A DNA stretch of 15,895 bases from Acidobacteriota bacterium (lineage in GTDB: Bacteria; Actinomycetota; Acidimicrobiia; Spongiisociales; UBA5794): positions 1 through 15,895 of the forward strand of contig JACZST010000014.1 of the NCBI GenBank assembly GCA_022574065.1. Reading direction: 5' to 3'. Under the pieces are notes generated by a model, which saw only the letters and a list, made by a program, of their open reading frames with translations, had not been told where the DNA came from and ran no database searches. The position numbers and the translations under genes were made by a program. How positions within the stretch are numbered: the first letter of the stretch is position 1; every line of letters starts with the position of its first letter. Positions 8,390 to 15,582 of the stretch are shown in pieces.

Positions 8390-9817
8390 TCAGAGCGGCT
8401 CGCGTGCTGCCTTTAGCAGCTCGCGGAACGCTTCTTCCAGGGCGGCGCCGAACTTGTCGAGGTCGTACATCAACCCGAAGTCGCCGTTGAGGCCCCAGTC
8501 CACCGAACCCGCGTAGCTGAACAACGCCACCCCGACGCCGTGGCTCTGCCACAGCGGTACCAGCGGATAGGTGCTCTGCACCTTGGCGTCGAGGAGATAG
8601 AGGGGAAACTGGGGGCCGGGAACGTTTGTCACCGTCATGTTGAAGGGTCTGGCGTTTGCCGCCAGGCGAGCGCCGAGTGCCACCAGGGTTGCCGGGGCCC
8701 CGGCCGATAGCCGTACCAGCGTCGAGGCACCCAGGGCCTGATTCGACTCCTTGAGCATGCGGGTCTCATCCACCACCGTGGCGTGTTGTTTCACCGGGTC
8801 CGCTTCGCCGATGGGCAGGTTCACGAGCCACATCGCCACCTGGTTGCCCAGGGTCCCACGATCTCGTGGGCTCCGGACGCTGACCGGCGCCATCACCCTG
8901 AACTCGGTTTGGTGGAGCACGTCGTCATCGACGCCCCGCTTTTCCATCAGAAAATGACGCACTCCTCCCGCCACGGTGGTGAGGATCACGTCGTTCACGG
9001 TGCCGCCAAGGATGTTCTTGACCTCCTTGACCTCGTCGAGCGGTGTGCTGAGCCAATCGATCCGCCGGTCCGGGCTGATCTGCCCGTTGATAGGAGTCCC
9101 TCCGGTCGGCGTCAACCACCCGCTGGAAAGGGAAGCGTTCACCGCCTTGAGCCTGCGGAACAGGCTGTCGCGGATCTCGGAAGCGTTCTCGACGAGGCTC
9201 CCGAGCTCGAGCAACGACTCCATCAGCCCCGAGATCCTCCTCGTCGTCTCCCGCACCAGCAGCTCTGTCCCGTTTGGAACCTCCCGCGGCGAGTATGGAG
9301 GCCCCGGCACGATTTCGGTGGTCGGTTCCAGACCCATCAGCATCGCCATCAAGTCCACGCCGGCGATCCCGTCGATCATGGAATGGTGGATCTTGGTCAC
9401 CATGGCAAAGCGACCACCTTCCAGGCCCTCGACGACGATCATCTCCCACATTGCTTTCGACCGATCCAGCGGCTGGGACATGAGCCGGCCGGCGATCCGC
9501 TTGAGCTCCTCCTCCGAACCCGGTCGTGGAAGCGCGATGTGCCTGATGTGATGCTCTATGTTGAAGAACTCGTCGTCGACCCATACCGGGTGGCGCTCGA
9601 TCGGTACCCACGCCAAACGTTGCCGGTAACGAGGGACGACGTGCAGCTTGGATGCCACAAATTCCCGCAGCAACTGGACGTCGATGCCCCCGTCGGCGGT
9701 CGCAAACGAACCGGCTTCGAAGATCGTTACCGCGCCAACGTGAAAGTGAGTCGAGCGCGACTCGAGCGCGAGATATGAGTTGTCGAGGTACGACAAGCGG
9801 TCGTAATGGACGGACAC
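8390..9817 (-). CDS. Wax ester synthase/diacylglycerol acyltransferase (WS/DGAT)
   Basis: A 475-residue member of the bacterial WS/DGAT family, which uses acyl-CoA to esterify diacylglycerol or long-chain alcohols for storage triacylglycerol or wax esters. The catalytic motif HHSMIDG spans 144-150, the family's HHxxxDG with general-base H145. The family opening LSYLDNSYLALES is at residues 8-20. GGTVNDVILTTVAGG and NVPGPQFPLYL mark the C-terminal half. Length is typical (450-480). The GTG start at 9817 has GGGAGG five bases upstream. Its start is only 21 bases after the stop of the pseudouridine synthase gene on the same strand, so it is probably the last gene of that cluster. Whether the cell stores triacylglycerol or wax, or uses the enzyme elsewhere, cannot be told from sequence. 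Confidence 0.93.
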   Translation of the reverse strand: MSVHYDRLSYLDNSYLALESRSTHFHVGAVTIFEAGSFATADGGIDVQLLREFVASKLHVVPRYRQRLAWVPIERHPVWVDDEFFNIEHHIRHIALPRPGSEEELKRIAGRLMSQPLDRSKAMWEMIVVEGLEGGRFAMVTKIHHSMIDGIAGVDLMAMLMGLEPTTEIVPGPPYSPREVPNGTELLVRETTRRISGLMESLLELGSLVENASEIRDSLFRRLKAVNASLSSGWLTPTGGTPINGQISPDRRIDWLSTPLDEVKEVKNILGGTVNDVILTTVAGGVRHFLMEKRGVDDDVLHQTEFRVMAPVSVRSPRDRGTLGNQVAMWLVNLPIGEADPVKQHATVVDETRMLKESNQALGASTLVRLSAGAPATLVALGARLAANARPFNMTVTNVPGPQFPLYLLDAKVQSTYPLVPLWQSHGVGVALFSYAGSVDWGLNGDFGLMYDLDKFGAALEEAFRELLKAAREPL

Positions 9818-9822
9818 CGTGG

Positions 9823-9828
9823 CCTCCC
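9823..9828 (-). promoter_or_regulatory. Ribosome binding site for the GTG start of the WS/DGAT gene
   Basis: GGGAGG on the minus strand, five bases before GTG at 9817. It supports a GTG start and independent ribosome loading inside a short 21-base intergenic gap. Confidence 0.6.
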
Positions 9829-9838
9829 AACAATCAAT

Positions 9839-10765
9839 TTAGTCCGGGATCGCACCCCGGTCCGGCGGACCGAGTTGGTCAAGCGACTTGGCGAGATCCT
9901 CGGGAAGCAATGCCTGGACCACGACGCTCGCCGACCGCGAGGGATGTGCAAACTCGAGCCCGACGGCGTGGAGCCACGTGCGACCGGGGTCACCGGAGAC
10001 CGGCCGGCGAGGACCGTACACGCGGTCTCCTACGACGGGGTGGTCGATGGCCTGCAGGTGCACCCGGATTTGGTGGGTGCGACCGGTCTCTAGCTCCACC
10101 GACAGCAGGCTGACCCCCCGGTCCTCCCAGGCCGCGCTCACCCGGTAGTGGGTGCGAGCGGGACGGCCGGCGCTGGTCACCGCCATCCGCGTCGGGTTGG
10201 TCGGATCCCTCCCGATCGGTGCCTCGATGGTGCCGGTGGCGGCGTCGAACTGCCCTGCGACCAGCGTCAGATAACGCCTGCTGATCTCTCTGGCGCGAAG
10301 CGCGTCCTGGAGGGTCGCTTGGGCCTCTGGGGTCTTGGCGACGATGAGCAGGCCCGATGTATCGCGGTCCAGCCGGTGAACGATCCCCCATCGGCGATCC
10401 GGGCCGAGCTCACCGGCAGCGTCGAATCGTGCCAGCAGGCCGTTGGCGAGGGTGCCGCTGCTGTGACCCGCCCCAGGATGAACAACGAGCCCCGCTGGCT
10501 TGTCCACGACAATCACATCGTCGTCCTCGTAGGCGAGACCGAAGGCAATGTCCTCCGCCTCAACCGTCACCCGATCCTCCTCGATCGCCACAGCAAGCTC
10601 ATCGCCGACCGCAACGCGATCGGAGGGGCGGAGGGCCACACCGCCGCGCTCGGCCTTGCCGGCATCAATCGTCTTTCTCGCCTGAGCGCGACTGACCTCC
10701 CACATCGCCGCGATCGCCCGGTCGGCGCGGATCCCGTCGAGTTCCTCGGGGACGACGGCGGTCAT
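9839..10765 (-). CDS. rluD: RluA/RluD-family 23S rRNA pseudouridine synthase
   Basis: A 308-residue pseudouridine synthase that would convert specific uridines in large-subunit rRNA. An S4-like RNA-binding domain spans roughly residues 10-60 (GIRADRAIAAM through VAVGDELAV). The catalytic domain begins at DDDVIVVDKPAGLVVHPG (81-98). The active-site motif HRLDRDTSG is at 130-138, with catalytic D133. RTHQIRVHL follows, as expected for the family. The start is ATG at 10765, whose ATGA overlaps the lspA stop, so translation is coupled. A longer in-frame reading to 10849 only adds Arg/His-rich text inside lspA. lspA next to an rluD-like gene is a common bacterial arrangement. The exact target uridines are inferred from family, not proven. 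Confidence 0.93.
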   Translation of the reverse strand: MTAVVPEELDGIRADRAIAAMWEVSRAQARKTIDAGKAERGGVALRPSDRVAVGDELAVAIEEDRVTVEAEDIAFGLAYEDDDVIVVDKPAGLVVHPGAGHSSGTLANGLLARFDAAGELGPDRRWGIVHRLDRDTSGLLIVAKTPEAQATLQDALRAREISRRYLTLVAGQFDAATGTIEAPIGRDPTNPTRMAVTSAGRPARTHYRVSAAWEDRGVSLLSVELETGRTHQIRVHLQAIDHPVVGDRVYGPRRPVSGDPGRTWLHAVGLEFAHPSRSASVVVQALLPEDLAKSLDQLGPPDRGAIPD

Positions 10766-11214
10766 CGGCGAAACAACGAGGAGATCAAGAGCACGACCAC
10801 GCCGATGGTGACCGCGCTGTCGGCAACATTGAAGGTTGGGATGAACCACAAGTCGATGAAGTCGACGACGGCGCCGTCGATTATCCCCTCCCCGCGAAAC
10901 AGACGATCGCCAAGGTTCCCTAGGGCGCCGCCCAGTAGTAGCCCCAGTCCTATCGCCTCACCGCGATTTGCGGTTTCGCGTAGAGCGAGCAGGATGAAGA
11001 TGACGACCCCGATGACGACCAGGCCCAGCAATGGGCCGCTTCTAGCGAAGGTCGAGAACGCCGCACCGGTGTTGTGAGTGAGGCGGAACCGCAGGAATCC
11101 ATCGATGAGGACGACGGGATCGTCGGCAAGCGCATTTACCGCCCACGCCTTGGTCAGCTGATCGGCGACGAGCACAATGGCTGCGACGATCAGAGCCAGC
11201 ACCCGGAGGTTCAA
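10762..11214 (-). CDS. lspA: Lipoprotein signal peptidase II (LspA)
   Basis: An inner-membrane aspartyl peptidase that removes the signal peptide from diacylglyceryl-prolipoproteins. With this start it has 150 residues and four hydrophobic segments. The signature motifs are VADQLTK (16-22), THNTGAAF (46-53), GNLGDR (99-104, catalytic D103) and FNVAD (128-132, catalytic D132). Start choice: TTG at 11214 overlaps the upstream stop as TTGA, matching the 4-base junction at the other end of the gene. The only in-frame ATG, at 11301, would add 29 hydrophilic residues inside the upstream gene (87 bases further), with a poor ribosome site. Some actinobacterial LspA proteins do have such tails, so the longer form stays possible. 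Targeted by globomycin in the family. Confidence 0.92.
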   Translation of the reverse strand: MNLRVLALIVAAIVLVADQLTKAWAVNALADDPVVLIDGFLRFRLTHNTGAAFSTFARSGPLLGLVVIGVVIFILLALRETANRGEAIGLGLLLGGALGNLGDRLFRGEGIIDGAVVDFIDLWFIPTFNVADSAVTIGVVVLLISSLFRR

Positions 11215-11582
11215 GCCCGGCTTGCGGCCTCTACCGTCGTCGTCGCGTACGGGAGGGCTTCCAGCCTCGCCAGCGGAATCGCCTTCCCCGTCACTTCGCA
11301 TATGCCGTACATGCCCTTCTCCATGCGGTCTTGCGCATGAATTACCTTCTCCAGCAGCTCTCTGGCGTTTTGCTCCACGGAGATGTCCATCTCCATCTCG
11401 AGAGCGAGTGAACCGCCGTCGGCGTTCCCAGGATCTGCACTGTGCTCCGACGCAGCCTCGGCGATCTTGCCGACCTCTCGCTGCAGCTCGACCTCTTCGA
11501 TGAGCTCTTCGAGTCGCTTTCGCTCGACTCGGAGCTTCTCGCCGAAGCGATCGAGCGTGGCTTGCGCCAATTTCCTGACCAC
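11211..11582 (-). CDS. TraR/DksA-family protein with degenerate zinc finger
   Basis: A 123-residue protein of the DksA/TraR class, which in well-studied members binds RNA polymerase through its secondary channel. A helical charged region (about 10-90) precedes MYGICEVTGKAIPLARLEAL and PYATTTVEAA. In the family the C-terminal finger has four cysteines. Here only C95 remains, and the other positions hold T98, T116 and A119. It therefore probably does not bind zinc, a state known in some DksA relatives. GTG at 11582 is preferred because GGAGG lies four bases upstream. A longer reading to 11828 would run through the whole neighbouring gene, and an ATG at 11615 is a weaker option. Its stop overlaps the preferred lspA start. 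A target promoter set cannot be inferred. Confidence 0.82.
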   Translation of the reverse strand: MVRKLAQATLDRFGEKLRVERKRLEELIEEVELQREVGKIAEAASEHSADPGNADGGSLALEMEMDISVEQNARELLEKVIHAQDRMEKGMYGICEVTGKAIPLARLEALPYATTTVEAASRA

Positions 11583-11586
11583 TGGG

Positions 11587-11591
11587 CCTCC
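11587..11591 (-). promoter_or_regulatory. Ribosome binding site fixing the GTG start of the TraR-like gene
   Basis: GGAGG on the minus strand, four bases before GTG at 11582. It argues for a 123-residue protein rather than the longer readings upstream. Confidence 0.55.
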
Positions 11592-11605
11592 AATTCGCGG
11601 CCGGG

Positions 11606-11614
11606 AATATAGCA
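11606..11614 (-). promoter_or_regulatory. Candidate extended -10 promoter for the traR-lspA-rluD-WS/DGAT genes
   Basis: The minus strand reads TGCTATATT, an extended -10 (TGn + TATATT) that stands out in GC-rich text. It lies in the 46-base gap after the YggU gene. A transcript from it would start near 11599, about 16 bases before the GTG at 11582. No convincing -35 box is seen, as is usual for extended -10 promoters. It would give the four downstream genes transcription independent of the YggU gene. Confidence 0.33.
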
Positions 11615-11628
11615 TCGGTTGTGGGACA

Positions 11629-11919
11629 TCAGGCGCCTCCTCCGTCGAGCAACCTGCGAGCGTCCGCCGGGTCGACGCCGCGCAACACCAGGGTTTTCCT
11701 GCGGCTCGTAGCGCCGGAGACGAGCTCGACGGCTGCTGCGCCCGATGTCGTCTTGAGGATGGTCTCCAGCTCCCTGTTGGCTTTCCCGGCTTCAGGCGGA
11801 ACGGCGAGACGGACTCGCAGCGCATCATCGTGAAGACCGACGATCTCGGTCCGCGAGGCCCGAGGAACCGCCCATACCGTCACCAGGGATCCATCGGGAT
11901 GGTGCTCGATCCAACTCAT
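11629..11919 (-). CDS. YggU/DUF167 family protein
   Basis: A small 96-residue protein of the widespread DUF167 (YggU) family, whose function is not established. The family signature is visible: RVRLAVPPEAGKANREL in the middle, followed by the strand VELVSGATSRRKTLVL. Length is typical (about 75-110). It carries no signal peptide or membrane segment. ATG at 11919 is the first start, but no clear ribosome binding site precedes it, so a leaderless or weakly translated message is possible. It is the first gene of the minus-strand cluster and faces away from ileS. In many actinobacteria DUF167 genes lie near yggT, sepF and ileS, which fits this neighbourhood. Confidence 0.85.
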   Translation of the reverse strand: MSWIEHHPDGSLVTVWAVPRASRTEIVGLHDDALRVRLAVPPEAGKANRELETILKTTSGAAAVELVSGATSRRKTLVLRGVDPADARRLLDGGGA

Positions 11920-11944
11920 CGTCGGACGCTACCCGTTGCCAACA

Positions 11945-12008
11945 CCAAGAGCGCACCAATGAGTGTCCGGTCGTGTCGACCAAAGTGGACCCATTTTTTC
12001 GCTCTTGG
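11945..12008. repeat. 9-bp inverted repeat enclosing an IS-end-like sequence
   Basis: CCAAGAGCG (11945-11953) is perfectly complementary to CGCTCTTGG (12000-12008). Inside lies a hairpin GGTCG-TGT-CGACC (11969-11981) and the text GTCGACCAAAGTGGACCC (11975-11992), followed by six T. That text resembles, from memory, the repeated ends of IS21-like insertion sequences in actinobacteria. No transposase is nearby, so it would be a remnant or a small non-autonomous element. Alternatively it is a structured element between the divergent genes. The T-run could help end + strand transcripts entering from the left. Confidence 0.4.
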
Positions 12009-12189
12009 CTACGAGCCGCTCGGGCACGGCTCCGCAAACGACCCCACCGACAAGGACCGGATCGCGCCCTAGTTGCGGAGCCTCTTGGCCTGACACTGCC
12101 CGCGCAGCAGGAACCGGGTATCCTCTCGGCAACGCACAGACGGGGACGCGCCCTCGAGCGAACCAGCGGTCGCAGCGAACCGACGACGG
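12009..12189. other. Non-coding spacer upstream of the T-box leader
   Basis: No gene is supported here. The open frames through it are arginine- and proline-rich shadows. It must hold the ileS promoter. The best -10-like match is TATCCT at 12119-12124, but no -35 box sits at the right distance, so the start of transcription is not assigned. Confidence 0.45.
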
Positions 12190-12390
12190 TGAGAGGTCGG
12201 TACCGCAGGAGACGAGGGACATCACCCCCGAGCGGCGAGCAGATCCCTGGATCGGCCTGGGTAGATCTCGACGGCGCTCCGCCGACACCGGAGAACGAGA
12301 GCGTCGTCGCTCTCGACAGAGCGGCCGGTTTCAGCCGGCAAGCCGGGTGGTACCGCGGGGCCACCTCGTCCCGGCATGAGACCGGGAGGA
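12190..12390 (+). promoter_or_regulatory. T-box riboswitch leader of ileS, translational type
   Basis: The conserved T-box core GGGTGGTACCGCG is at 12345-12357. Stem III is CGAGAGCG (12296-12303) paired with CGCTCTCG (12308-12315). A CGGCG-CTC-CGCCG hairpin (12272-12284) and a GCCGG/CCGGC hairpin (12324-12339) flank it. The antisequestrator pairs CCGGG (12343-12347) with CCCGG (12370-12374). It leaves a seven-base bulge TGGTACC for the tRNA acceptor end and an upper helix 12355-12360/12364-12369. A short hairpin GGG-acATCa-CCC (12216-12227) presents ATC, the isoleucine codon, as candidate specifier (12221-12223). Actinobacterial ileS T-boxes are known with a very short Stem I that act on translation, and this fits. 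Uncharged tRNA-Ile would favour the antisequestrator and open the ribosome site. The 5' limit is uncertain. Confidence 0.9.
12369..12389 (+). promoter_or_regulatory. Sequestrator hairpin covering the ileS ribosome binding site
   Basis: TCCCGG (12369-12374) pairs perfectly with CCGGGA (12382-12387) around the loop CATGAGA. The right arm contains most of the Shine-Dalgarno GGGAGG (12384-12389), four bases before GTG at 12394. The left arm is shared with the T-box antisequestrator, so the two folds exclude each other. There is no T-run after it, so it is not a transcription terminator. This supports control of translation initiation. Confidence 0.8.
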
Positions 12391-12393
12391 TCC

Positions 12394-15300
12394 GTGACCG
12401 ACAGCAATACCGCCCCAGCCTTTGCCAGGGTCGACCCAGCCGTCGATTTACGCGCCGTCGACGCGCGGATCCTTGCCTTCTGGGATCGGATCGACGCCTT
12501 CGCCACCTCGGTCGAGATGCGGCCGCCGGAGTCCGAGTACACGTTTTACGACGGTCCCCCCTTCGCGACCGGCAGCCCCCACTACGGGCACATTCTGCAA
12601 GGCGTGGTCAAGGACATCGTCCCACGGTACTGGACCATGCGCGGACACCGTGTGGAGCGACGGTTTGGCTGGGACACGCACGGTCTCCCCGTGGAGATGG
12701 AGGTGCAGAAGCGCCTCGGGGTGAACAGCCCCCGTGAGATCGAGGCTCTGGGGGTTGACCGCTTCAACCAGGCGGCCCGCGATCTCGTGTCGGACATCAC
12801 AACCGACTGGTACGACATCACCCGCCGCATCGGACGATGGGTCTCCTTCGACGATGCTTACAAGACGATGGACCTGGCGTATATGGAGTCGGTGTGGTGG
12901 GGATTCAAACAGCTGTGGGATCGCGGCCTCGTGTACAAGAGGTTCAAGGTGGTCCCGTACTCGTGGGGTGCGGCGACACCTCTGTCGAACTTCGAGGTGA
13001 GCCTCGGCGGGTATCGCGACGTCGATGACCCGTCGGTGATCGTGCGGCTCCTGGTCCTCGACGGCAACGACGTGGTGGATGCCGGGGACGACCTGCTGAT
13101 ATGGACCACGACCCCGTGGACCTTGCCGGGGAATCTGGCCGTCGCCGTTGGCTATTCCATCGACTATGTCAGGGTGGCACATGGTGACTCCCACTCCTGG
13201 GTGGCGCGCCAGCGGGTCGACGACATCTGGCCAGGCGAGGATCACGAGATCGTCGGCACCGGAAAGGGAGCCGACCTGCTGGGCGTCTCCTACGAGCCGC
13301 CGTTTCCCCACTTCGAGACGCAACGAGAAAAGGGAGCTTTCCGGGTCATCGCCATGCAAGAGGTGACGACCGAAGACGGCACCGGTCTCGTCCATCTTGC
13401 GCCTGCCTATGGGGAGGCCGATTTCGCCGCGTTCCGGGCCAACGGCATCGACGCCTTCGTCGACCCAGTCGATGCTGTGGCGAAGTTCACGGACGAAGTC
13501 CCCGAGGTTGCGGGCAAGTACGTCAAGGACGCCGACCCGATCCTTCTCGATCTGCTTGCGGAACGCGGCCGCGTCGTCAGCTCCACCAGGATCACGCACC
13601 CCTACCCATTCTGCTGGCGCACCGATACGCCCCTGATCTACAAGGCCATCCCCAGTTGGTACGTCGCGGTGGAATCGTTCAAAGATCGCATGGTGGCGCA
13701 CAACAAGGAGATCCACTGGGTTCCCGATTACGTGGGGACTGCCCGGTTTGGGAACTGGCTCGAGGACGCCAGAGACTGGGCGATCTCGCGCAACCGCTTC
13801 TGGGGCACCACGATTCCGGTCTGGGAGTGCGACGGGTGTGACGAGCAGGTGTGCGTCGGGTCGATCGACGAATTGGAAGCCCTCGCAGGGACGCGACCCG
13901 ACGACCTGCACAAGGACATCCTCGATCCGATCACTTGGCCGTGCGCCACCTGTGAGGGAACGATGCGTAGGGTGCCAGAGGTGCTGGACACCTGGTTCGA
14001 CTCCGGATCGATGCCTTTCGCCCAGATCCACTACCCGTTCGAGAACGCGGAGCGGTTCGAGGCTGGGTTCCCCGCCAACTTCATCGCCGAGGGCCTTGAC
14101 CAGACCCGCGGCTGGTTCTACACGCTGCTTGTCCTGTCGACCGGTATCTTCGACGTGGCTCCGTTCCAGCACTGTGTCGTGACCGGCATGCTCCTTGCAG
14201 AGGACGGACGCAAGATGTCCAAGAGCGCAGGGAACTTCTCCGATCCCTCGCAAATCCTCGACGCGTACGGGGCAGACGCCATGCGCGCCTACCTGATCAA
14301 CTCGCCGGTATTGCGGGCGGACCCATTGCGGTTCCAGGATGATGGCGTCAGGGAGGTGGTAAGGACCGTCCTGCTCCCGCTGTGGAACGCGTACTCGTTC
14401 TTCACCACCTATGCGGAGGCCGACCGGATATCGGCCGAAGACCTCGCCGCCGCACCTGCCATCTCCGACCGACCCGAGATCGACCGGTGGATCCTCTCCG
14501 TGCTGCAGAGCCTGATCGCCGACGTCAACCGGGAGATGGAGTCATACCGATTGTTCGCCGTGATTCCACCGATCATCGGCTTCGTCGACTTCCTCACCAA
14601 CTGGTACATCAGGCGGTCGAGGCGCCGGTTCTGGGCGCACCGCGTCGGTGGTGACGACACCGACAAGCTCGCCGCCTTCGCCACGCTGTACGAGGTGCTG
14701 ACCACCTTCGCAAAGGTGGCCGCTCCTGTTCTTCCCTTCATCACCGAGGAGATCTATCAGGGTTTGGTCACCGCGATCGACGAGAACGCGCCTCAGAGCA
14801 TTCATCATGTCGACTATCCGATCGCCGACCGGGCCGTCATCGACGAGACCCTGGAGACGAACATGGCCTACGTGCGAACTGTGGTCACCCTGGGACTCGG
14901 CCTGCGAAAACGTGACGGTCTTCGCGTACGCCAACCCTTGAGTGCGGTCACCGTGATTGCCCGTGATCCCGCGGTGCGCGAAGGCATCGCTGCGCACAGC
15001 CGCCTGATCCAAGAGGAGCTCAACGTGCGCGAGGTGGAGGTGATCGCGGACGAATCCGATGTGGTCGCGCTATCGGCGAAGGCCGACTTCAAACGGATCG
15101 GTCCCCGCTTCGGGGAACGGACCAAGGAGATCGCAGCAGTCATCGCCGGCCTCGACCACGACGCCGTGGCCGCGATGCTCGACGGTGACCCGATGACCGT
15201 CGGCGACGAGCAGATAACAGCCCAAGACCTGGTGGTGTCCAGGGCCCCGCATCCCGGGACGGTGGTGGCATCGTCTGGACCGCTCACGGTGGCGCTCGAC

Positions 15301-15582
15301 ACGACCGTCACCGACGACCTCCGCCTCGAAGGCTTCGCCCGCGAGATCGTCAACCGCATCCAGCGCATACGCCGCAACCTCGGTCTGGATGTCACCGACC
15401 ACATCGCCGTGGTTTGGTCAGCCGACGATGACACGATCCGGGACGCATTTAGCGTCCACTCTGCCTTCATCGCCGGCGAGGTGCTCGCCGAGTCGCTTGA
15501 CGAGGGATCACTCGATGCGGTGCTCGTCGACATCGACGGCAGCGACGTTTACCTTGGGATCGAGGCGCTCATCAGCAGATGA
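12394..15582 (+). CDS. ileS: Isoleucyl-tRNA synthetase
   Basis: Class I aminoacyl-tRNA synthetase, 1062 residues, charging tRNA-Ile with isoleucine. The HIGH motif is HYGH (63-66) in SPHYGHILQG, and the KMSKS motif is at 607-611 (GRKMSKSAGN). WTTTPWTLPGNLAVAV marks the editing domain that hydrolyses Val-tRNA-Ile. WDTHGLPVE and DTWFDSGSMP are further family blocks. CDGCDEQVC and CATC form a zinc-knuckle-like pair before KMSKS. Length and these features match the large type common in actinobacteria and eukaryotes (IleS2-like), often less sensitive to mupirocin. The GTG at 12394 is chosen because GGGAGG lies four bases upstream. The in-frame ATG at 12376 lies in the loop of the sequestrator hairpin and has no ribosome site. 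Expression is controlled by the upstream T-box. Confidence 0.97.
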   Translation: MTDSNTAPAFARVDPAVDLRAVDARILAFWDRIDAFATSVEMRPPESEYTFYDGPPFATGSPHYGHILQGVVKDIVPRYWTMRGHRVERRFGWDTHGLPVEMEVQKRLGVNSPREIEALGVDRFNQAARDLVSDITTDWYDITRRIGRWVSFDDAYKTMDLAYMESVWWGFKQLWDRGLVYKRFKVVPYSWGAATPLSNFEVSLGGYRDVDDPSVIVRLLVLDGNDVVDAGDDLLIWTTTPWTLPGNLAVAVGYSIDYVRVAHGDSHSWVARQRVDDIWPGEDHEIVGTGKGADLLGVSYEPPFPHFETQREKGAFRVIAMQEVTTEDGTGLVHLAPAYGEADFAAFRANGIDAFVDPVDAVAKFTDEVPEVAGKYVKDADPILLDLLAERGRVVSSTRITHPYPFCWRTDTPLIYKAIPSWYVAVESFKDRMVAHNKEIHWVPDYVGTARFGNWLEDARDWAISRNRFWGTTIPVWECDGCDEQVCVGSIDELEALAGTRPDDLHKDILDPITWPCATCEGTMRRVPEVLDTWFDSGSMPFAQIHYPFENAERFEAGFPANFIAEGLDQTRGWFYTLLVLSTGIFDVAPFQHCVVTGMLLAEDGRKMSKSAGNFSDPSQILDAYGADAMRAYLINSPVLRADPLRFQDDGVREVVRTVLLPLWNAYSFFTTYAEADRISAEDLAAAPAISDRPEIDRWILSVLQSLIADVNREMESYRLFAVIPPIIGFVDFLTNWYIRRSRRRFWAHRVGGDDTDKLAAFATLYEVLTTFAKVAAPVLPFITEEIYQGLVTAIDENAPQSIHHVDYPIADRAVIDETLETNMAYVRTVVTLGLGLRKRDGLRVRQPLSAVTVIARDPAVREGIAAHSRLIQEELNVREVEVIADESDVVALSAKADFKRIGPRFGERTKEIAAVIAGLDHDAVAAMLDGDPMTVGDEQITAQDLVVSRAPHPGTVVASSGPLTVALDTTVTDDLRLEGFAREIVNRIQRIRRNLGLDVTDHIAVVWSADDDTIRDAFSVHSAFIAGEVLAESLDEGSLDAVLVDIDGSDVYLGIEALISR

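Noticed and set aside
10766..10849. Longer rluD reading beginning at 10849
   Set aside because: The added residues are Arg/His-rich text inside lspA, while ATG 10765 gives a clean ATGA coupling.
11583..11828. Longer TraR-like reading beginning at 11828
   Set aside because: It covers most of the YggU gene in another frame and is not family-like; GTG 11582 has GGAGG at four bases.
12119..12124. TATCCT as the ileS -10 box
   Set aside because: No -35 element at 16-18 bases; TGACAC upstream is too far (22 bases). Left unassigned.
12376..12393. ATG at 12376 as the ileS start
   Set aside because: It lies in the loop of the sequestrator hairpin with no ribosome site before it. The added residues are coded by the Shine-Dalgarno region itself.
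12448..14253. A 601-codon minus-strand open frame inside ileS
   Set aside because: It mirrors the synthetase frame, has His/Val/Asp/Gly-rich shadow composition and no family motif.
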